A stretch of DNA of 64,000 nucleotides from Paragordius varius (taxonomy: Eukaryota > Nematomorpha): NCBI GenBank assembly GCA_964247055.1, contig OZ176051.1:8866001-8930000 (forward strand), in the 5' to 3' direction. Below the pieces are notes generated by a model that was given only the letters and a program-made list of their open reading frames with translations, was not told the DNA's origin and did not search any database. Below are positions 57,901 through 64,000 of the stretch, piece after piece (position 1 is the stretch's first letter; each line of letters begins with the position of its first letter). Made by a program: the position numbers and the translations under genes.

Positions 57901-60900
57901 AAAACATATATGATAAAGCATTAAGTAATTATATGAAAAAAATAGGGTAAGACCTAGCAATGTATGCAAAAAAGGTTTAATTTATTTTTGTTTAATTAGG
58001 GGTAAGAATTTAATTATATTATAGTTGTATTTCATACAATGGACACTGTTATATAAAATTTAAATTTTATAATGGTTATTATTACTGAAATAGCAAACTT
58101 AGTATAAAACCGTATGAATGTTTAAGTGTTTGGTTAATATGGTTTTATTTTTTTAATCCTTTTAATTTAAAATTAGGAATGTATAAAAATGAAAAACTAA
58201 AACATTATATAACCCAAGTCAAATATTTTCGTCGTCTTATGAACGCTAAACATAAATGATGAAATTAGTTGGTGTAACCATTGAAAAATAGTTTTCCGTC
58301 ATTTATCATTACAATATCTCTTAACAAAATAGAGTATTTATCAGTTATTAAATTTATTTATATAAAATCCCTAAATAGTTAGTACTCTAAATCTAGGGTT
58401 ATACCTAGTGACTTTCAGTTTAATTTTTATGATAACCAACTGCATTTATACCAATATTGCAAAGTTTATATATACCATTAATTCAAATTTACCCTTATAG
58501 TTTGAAAACACATAAATTAATTTTAGGGACTTGAATTGTTCAATGTTAACTTTGAACTGTAAATGGTAAATATACGAAATCGATATGTTAAAACCCCATG
58601 TCAAATAGTTGTGTCGTACTGATGAGTGCTAACAAGCACGAAACTAGTCTGCCATTACTATTGACAAAAGGGTTTCACATATCATTTATGATTTTTGTTA
58701 ATAAATATCTTTCAATAATTTTCTATTTAATTTTCGTTTTCATTATCTTACGGATATATTACTTTTTACTTTAAGCAGATAATATTTATCACAGAATTCC
58801 ATAAAATTTTTTTACATAAATATATCGTAGCCATCTACTATTTTATTAAACGCTAAAACATCCTATCTAATTAATTAGACCATTTCATTACACAAAAATG
58901 GGTTATATTTGAATTCTGACTTAAAATCAGACAATCCTATTATTTAATGTTCAATTTGATTAACCATCCTAATTTTTTAAGCCCCAGCAAAATTAATGTA
59001 TAAATAATATATAATCTACAAAGTGAACACACTAAATATAAACCAAATATATTATAAAAATTATAATTATTATTTTAATAGATTACCCATCTATTGTTAG
59101 TCCCATCAAATTTTCGACAACTCGTAAATAAAACCGTTCTGGCCGGCATATTAAGTCCCATAGCAAAAGTTTCAGTAGCAAATAAAGCCTAAAATATGTA
59201 AATGGTAAAACCAAAAAATAATTGGAGAGAAATAAATGATTATACAATGTGAATTTTAAACCATATTTTCAATTTTTATGATTGTAATTTCCATCAACTT
59301 AACTAATTTTAACTATATTATTCACAATTACTTTTGAACTTATATTTTACTGTAAAAAAACACGGTTAATTTTATATCTAGGTAGTATTTATTGTATTAA
59401 CCTTAATTAAGCCCTCCGAGAATAAAATTTCAATCGTTTCTTTTATGATAGGTAACAATCCACTGTGATGAATCCCAATCCCCTTTTTAAGTATGGGTAA
59501 AAGTTGATGGATTTGAGGCAATTTTTTATCCTCTTCAGAAAGAATATCAATGGCATTGTTAAAGACCTCTTCAACTAACTTTTTTTCTTCCTCTGAAAAA
59601 TATATGCAAACTAAATTTTTTGCAATCGAGTTTATTTTTAGATATACAAACTTTAACACATTATGTTTTTGCCTATGAAATGTATATGTGTTTGCATAAT
59701 ACATAACGTATTCAAAAAGCAAAGAACAAAACATATTAATATATTACTGTATAAATATACAATAATACATTGGCTTATGGTCTAAATATATGATTAAAGT
59801 GATAATTTTTTGCTCACATATTACCATTTGCTATATTTTTATATTGACATGCTATTTTTACACTATATTGCCAATTATATTTACTAAAAACGTAATTTAT
59901 TCAATACAAATAAAAAGTGTTATTTTAAAAGATTTTTATTAGATTCAATAATACCAATGGTAAGTAGATCGTAACCCAAGTGTTCACTTAATATAATTAT
60001 ACGTATAAAAAAAGCACAGTTATAAATTTCAATGGTTTTTTCTTTTTAAAAAATGTACAAAAATAGAATTATCACTTGAATTGAAATCGAGTTTTGCTAC
60101 GTGAAGGGCATTCATTTCACATTCTTTGCGGCTAAAACTGAACACTATGACGGGTTGAAAGTCACGTTCCATTATCATTTTAACAAGTTTAAAAATATCA
60201 TTTTGACCTTAAAAGTATATAAATAAAGAGATGTGAAAATTTGTCATTGTTTAAAATATCTATTCTAACCAAGTATTTATCCATTTTACTAGTTTTGAAA
60301 CAATTAATTAGATTTGATCTCACAATACTTTAAAAAAAACATGGTTGCTTATATTCGCTAAAACTAATATCCTTCCCCAAGAAATATATATAAACACAAA
60401 GTTGGAGTATAATTTAAAAATATATAATTAATGGTTACAATTATTTTGCCATTCTTTCAAATTATAAATAAGGCGAAATCTTGATAAATATATTTTTGTC
60501 ACAAAAACGTTCGTTAGCATTTTTATCTGACTAATGAATAACAATAAATCGTAATTCAAAAGCAAAAAGATAGTTTTATTACCATACACATTATTTATTG
60601 CGTTTTATGATTTTTTTTGAAATATTATCTAAAAAAATTTTAAAAACATTTTTTGGAAAAAAACCTCTAACAGAACCTCCGCGCCGTCCAGTTCGTTCAT
60701 CGCGTTCCCCACCAGAATCTCTCAAGGCTGTCATGGCCTGAGAAAAATTGCTCTCATTAAATTCACCCTTATATAGCAATTATAATTAAAAGAGTTTTAA
60801 ATAGGAAAAAACCGGAATAATAGTTTTGTTAATAAGAGATTTTAACAACATCGCTGGAATATAATTTATTCCATTATATAATTTTTTATATTACTTTTAA

Positions 60901-63174
60901 TTAGCGATTTCGACTTTTTCTGATATAAACTCCAATTTTTGACTTTGAGTGAAAAAAATATTAATAAATTTTTTGTACGCTAGATATTTTTATCGACAAT
61001 TATTTACATTTATACAAATTATTATGCTATCTGTCTATTAAAAAAGTTAAACTAAATTTTAGGCATATTTACCAGAAAAAATGGAAATAAAATCAAAAAT
61101 TTCTCGAAAAAAACTTTTGGAGAGATTAGCCAAAATTTTCGTTCCGATCCCTAGATTCAACCTTTTTTATATTAGAATTAGACAAGAAAAATTAAGATAA
61201 ATAATTTAAATTATGGCATTACATTTTCATCCACAACGAGATAGAGACAATCACCATTGGAAGGAAAAGCGTAATGTTGCAATGGTGTAGGTCGATAATC
61301 GGTGTAAACTACGTGACATGGCTAAAAAACATGATGGGGAGGTAAAGTTATAATGATTTATATTAAAAAAAAATATTATATTAGTCTACATGTGTAAAAT
61401 GAGCTTTTTTAATAAAAAAAACTATATATTAATAAGGTTCGGCTAATATTTATAAACGCTTCCTAAAAGAAAAGAATCGGTTTGTATAAACTTAACTAGA
61501 GCAGGATCCTACGAACAAAAGTTAGTTTTTAACTCATTTAAAATAGATAATATTAAAATAATTTATATTATACAAATAAATTCTATAATACCAAAATTTA
61601 ATATACTACAAAGGTAAGAGGTAAAAAAATTTTCTGTAATCTTAAAATTAGTTAATCTATAAAAGTTATCAACTTGTTTATGTAAATAACATATCCATTC
61701 TGCAAATTGACGAGCATTGGGTATAGTGGCTGATAGGAAAACGTAATGTACTTGATCGGGTAAAAGTATGATGGTTTCTTCCCAAACAACACCTCTTTCT
61801 AAAATATAAATAATAATATAAATATTAGATATGGTAAATTTAAAAATTTTATATCAAGATTATTGCTATTGTTACTTTCAAAATTGTATATAAGAATAAA
61901 ACAGATTTTTGTGAGTTGACCCATTATCTGTACCAATTTTTCGTGAATCTTTTAAAATTTCATTAAACAAACAATTGCGAAAACATCGTTTTTTAACTAA
62001 TATAATTCATCCATCACAAAAATATTTAATAATGTATAATTAATAATCTGTAAAATAAGAGTAAAAAAACAATATTTTTAAAGTTAAAATTCATTTTGTA
62101 ATACAAAAACTTTGGTGCAAATTTCGTATTTATAACATTATGCCGACAAATGATAATCAACAACATTTTTAATTTTCAAGTGTATAATCTTTTTGTTTAA
62201 TATTCATAGCTTTTCCATAAGTGTTTTTAATTTTTTTATAACATAATATTATTATTATTAAATAAACCTTTATCCCGCATATAATGGATTTCATCAAAAA
62301 TGACCCACCCAACTTCTCTCATGACTTCTGAGCCCTTGTACAACATACTTCGCAAAATCTACAGGAATTTAGTCAGTATTAGTAGTAAAATAAAATTAGG
62401 GTTAAAAAACAAGGTGTGTAATGTTGTAGTTGTATTAACTCGAAATAATCTAGGTCAAGTCATACATGTTTTATCCTTTTTTGACAATTACGGTAATACG
62501 GTGAAATACGGTCTCCAAACATTACCGAAACATAGGCTAATAGTTAAAATTATAGTCCATCTTTTCTTAAATACTAGTTGATTAAAAAGAATTAAAAACC
62601 TTGACTAAATTTTCCAATGTTCGGAGTAAAAAAGTACATATTTTTAAGTGCTAAATTTTTCCATACAAATACACTGAAATATGGAATAAGAATAACATTA
62701 TATTTAACAATCCGACTTTATGCTACCGTAAAATAAGAATCTAAAATATAATTTAAATCTTTATTGCGGTTTTTTTGTTAACTATTTTTATAAAATTCAA
62801 TTACGGAGATATATCCCTTATCTCGATATTTAAAACTAATCACACAGCCTATGTACATAAACAAATTTAAACTAAAAAAATGCATGTATATACCAATTAA
62901 AATATGGTTCTTTGTAAAAACTACAAGTTGTACTAAACTTTCTTATATTCGCAACGCGTAAAAAATGAAAAAAAAAGTTGTGGGACAATTTACTTCAGTC
63001 GTCATAACTAAGCAACTTCCGGAAGGGTTTATCGTAATATCACCGGTCATGAGTCCGACCTCATCAGCGCCAAATTGGTCGTATAATTCGCGATATTTTT
63101 GATTGCTTAGAGCTTTGATGGGTGTCGTGTAAATGACACGTTGTTTGTCACGCAATGACATTGCTATGGCATAT
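48991..63174 (-). CDS. MTR4: MTR4 (SKIV2L2) nuclear exosome RNA helicase, 5'-incomplete, 21 exons
   Basis: A Ski2-like helicase feeding RNA to the nuclear exosome. Exons, 5' to 3': 63174-62994, 62358-62268, 61798-61674, 61321-61223, 60767-60665, 60207-60076, 59592-59402, 59188-59087, 57881-57756, 57334-57184, 56658-56486, 56042-55977, 55451-54912, 54430-54292, 53516-53371, 52823-52728, 51542-51379, 50283-50121, 49659-49497, 49224-49120, 49043-48991. All phases agree; the result is 1035 residues from [13 protein letters not shown] to ASLYL. Visible motifs are [43 protein letters not shown], then winged helix, arch/KOW ([14 protein letters not shown]) and helical bundle ([14 protein letters not shown]). 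The Walker A exons lie beyond the right edge. The exon at 54912-55451 adds about 130 residues rich in Asn, Asp, Lys and Thr in the KOW loop. The 54292/53516 junction is least certain (weak donor GTCTCA). Confidence 0.94.
53564..53889. mobile_element. hAT MITE in an MTR4 intron
   Basis: The left end CAGTATCTAATACGCGGCCC and, from the right, AGTGGTTTGCCAACACAAAT followed by GCGGGCTGC resemble hAT MITE ends. The 8-bp duplication is not convincing. Confidence 0.55.
55480..55660. mobile_element. Near-palindromic TA-flanked MITE in an MTR4 intron
   Basis: Arms of about 60 bp (AGTATGCCTTTTAATGG..TTATTTAACACTATGGTAGGG) mirror the right half (CCCTACTATAGGGTGAAATAAG..CCGTTAAAATGCATACC). Flanked by TA on both sides. 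A partial relative lies near 48820-48850. Confidence 0.8.
56934..57139. mobile_element. Tc1/mariner-type MITE in an MTR4 intron
   Basis: CTGTAAAAATAGATATTATACGGACAAAGC at the left mirrors the right end TTTTTACGTTTTGTATGTATAATTTTAATTTTACTG. It is a shorter relative of 25078-25365. Confidence 0.75.
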
Positions 63175-63214
63175 CTAAAAAGTTCAAAATATATATATAT
63201 ATATATATAGACCA

Positions 63215-63763
63215 GTTTACATGCCTAGGAGACGTCATAGACTCTAAAGGCCATATAACTGGAGCAATAAGGAAACGAATTTAACAAGCATGGGGTAAAA
63301 ACTCTCTAAAATTTATTCTTAAAAATAAAAATGTATCTAACAATAATAAATGGCTATACAAAGCAGGTGTCAGGCCAGCTCTTACTTACGCCACCGAAAC
63401 ATGGCCCCTAAATAAAACAAATCTTGACAAAATGATAAATACGGAAAACAAAATAATCAAAGCTTGCTGTTCTGACTATAATTTTCATCTTAAACACAAA
63501 AATGACACAGTAGAAAAGTTTATACGAAGCAGGCTTAAATACTTGGGCCACATTGAAAGAAGACAAACCGACCACCCACTCCAAACCATTAAGCACATAC
63601 AACCCTTTAGAAACAACCGCAAAGGGCGCCCAACACATTCCTGAAGCGACAACATTAAAAATGACATAATACTAAACCTCGACATTACCAAATGCCTAGA
63701 TAAGGACCTTTGGAATGTTAATGGAAACCTTAAATGAAGTCAAAAAGCCATCAAGTATCAAGT
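63215..63763 (+). pseudogene. 5'-truncated LINE tail in an MTR4 intron
   Basis: Reads, with stops, as [59 protein letters not shown] and RNNRKGRPTHS, the C-terminal reverse-transcriptase and tail region of non-LTR elements. It is bounded by short TA-rich runs at both sides (63189-63211 and 63771-63783), which suggests insertion into a TA microsatellite or a TA-rich 3' tail. It lies 40 bp upstream of the first MTR4 exon in the window, in the preceding intron. Confidence 0.85.
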
Positions 63764-63783
63764 AATTAAGTATATATATATAT

Positions 63784-64000
63784 ACCTCTGCTAATTTATT
63801 TTTATTTTACGAAAGTTTAAGTTTTTAATAAATTTGTGTATATGTGCAGATTTTTTAGAAACAATACAAAAATATGTCAAATCTCTGGCTTTGAATTTAT
63901 GGAATATTTAAAAAACTAATTCGATTCGCTTTTATAGTAAAAAATAAATACGATACTAAATGACAAAATGTTTTTCTATTATGGGTTTATCAATTTAATT
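63784..64000. other. Intron sequence of MTR4, no exon seen
   Basis: No match to the expected preceding exon (the Walker A region of MTR4) was found, so that exon lies outside the window. Confidence 0.5.

Noticed and set aside
1-64000. CRISPR arrays, operons or bacterial-type regulation
   Set aside because: The sequence is eukaryotic. The only short regular repeats are the minisatellite, the microsatellites and the degenerate satellite.

Overview
The window is very AT-rich animal nuclear DNA. Genes are split by GT-AG introns that are mostly 70 bp to 2 kb long, and the rest is crowded with decayed transposons: at least five hAT lineages, mariner, PIF/Harbinger, TTAA-type and TA-type MITEs, two LINE tails and one Ty3/gypsy fossil. 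The conserved proteins (MTR4, PP1, p23) show it is a eukaryote. The overall look suits a fast-evolving AT-rich metazoan such as a cnidarian or myxozoan, but I cannot assign the species.

Layout. 0.6-9.8 kb: a tandem duplication carrying two copies of a two-exon gene for a small secreted cationic peptide; each copy received different transposons after duplication. 10-16 kb: hAT debris, an intronless PP1 phosphatase with an inserted N-terminal segment (minus strand), a long foldback and a dead mariner. 16.5-22.5 kb: a 21-bp minisatellite repeat family, a broken Ty3/gypsy pol and a hAT that landed inside the minisatellite. 23.1-25.7 kb: a six-exon gene for a secreted Cys-rich/Thr-rich protein. 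26-28 kb: a hAT MITE and a Harbinger relic. 28.6-31.3 kb: a p23 co-chaperone gene with two apparent introns of only 22 and 23 nt, then a two-exon membrane protein weakly like TMEM33. 31.5-37 kb: a LINE tail, two hATs and a TTAA MITE. 38-40 kb: a second Cys-rich/Thr-rich secreted gene of the same build as the first. 40.7-45 kb: a 4.4-kb hAT holding about 3 kb of unrelated DNA, including a degenerate ~150-bp tandem array. 45-48.9 kb: repeats. 49-63.2 kb: 21 exons (minus strand) of the nuclear exosome helicase MTR4, whose first exons lie beyond the right edge.

The housekeeping genes (MTR4 in nuclear RNA decay, PP1 in dephosphorylation, p23 in the Hsp90 cycle, the membrane protein) show no functional linkage. 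The lineage-specific content is the four secreted proteins: two cationic prepropeptides with conserved pre-pro parts and divergent mature parts, and two Cys/Thr-rich proteins. The peptide pair is my best candidate for an undescribed system. All spliced models were built by hand from splice sites and reading phase; no search was run.
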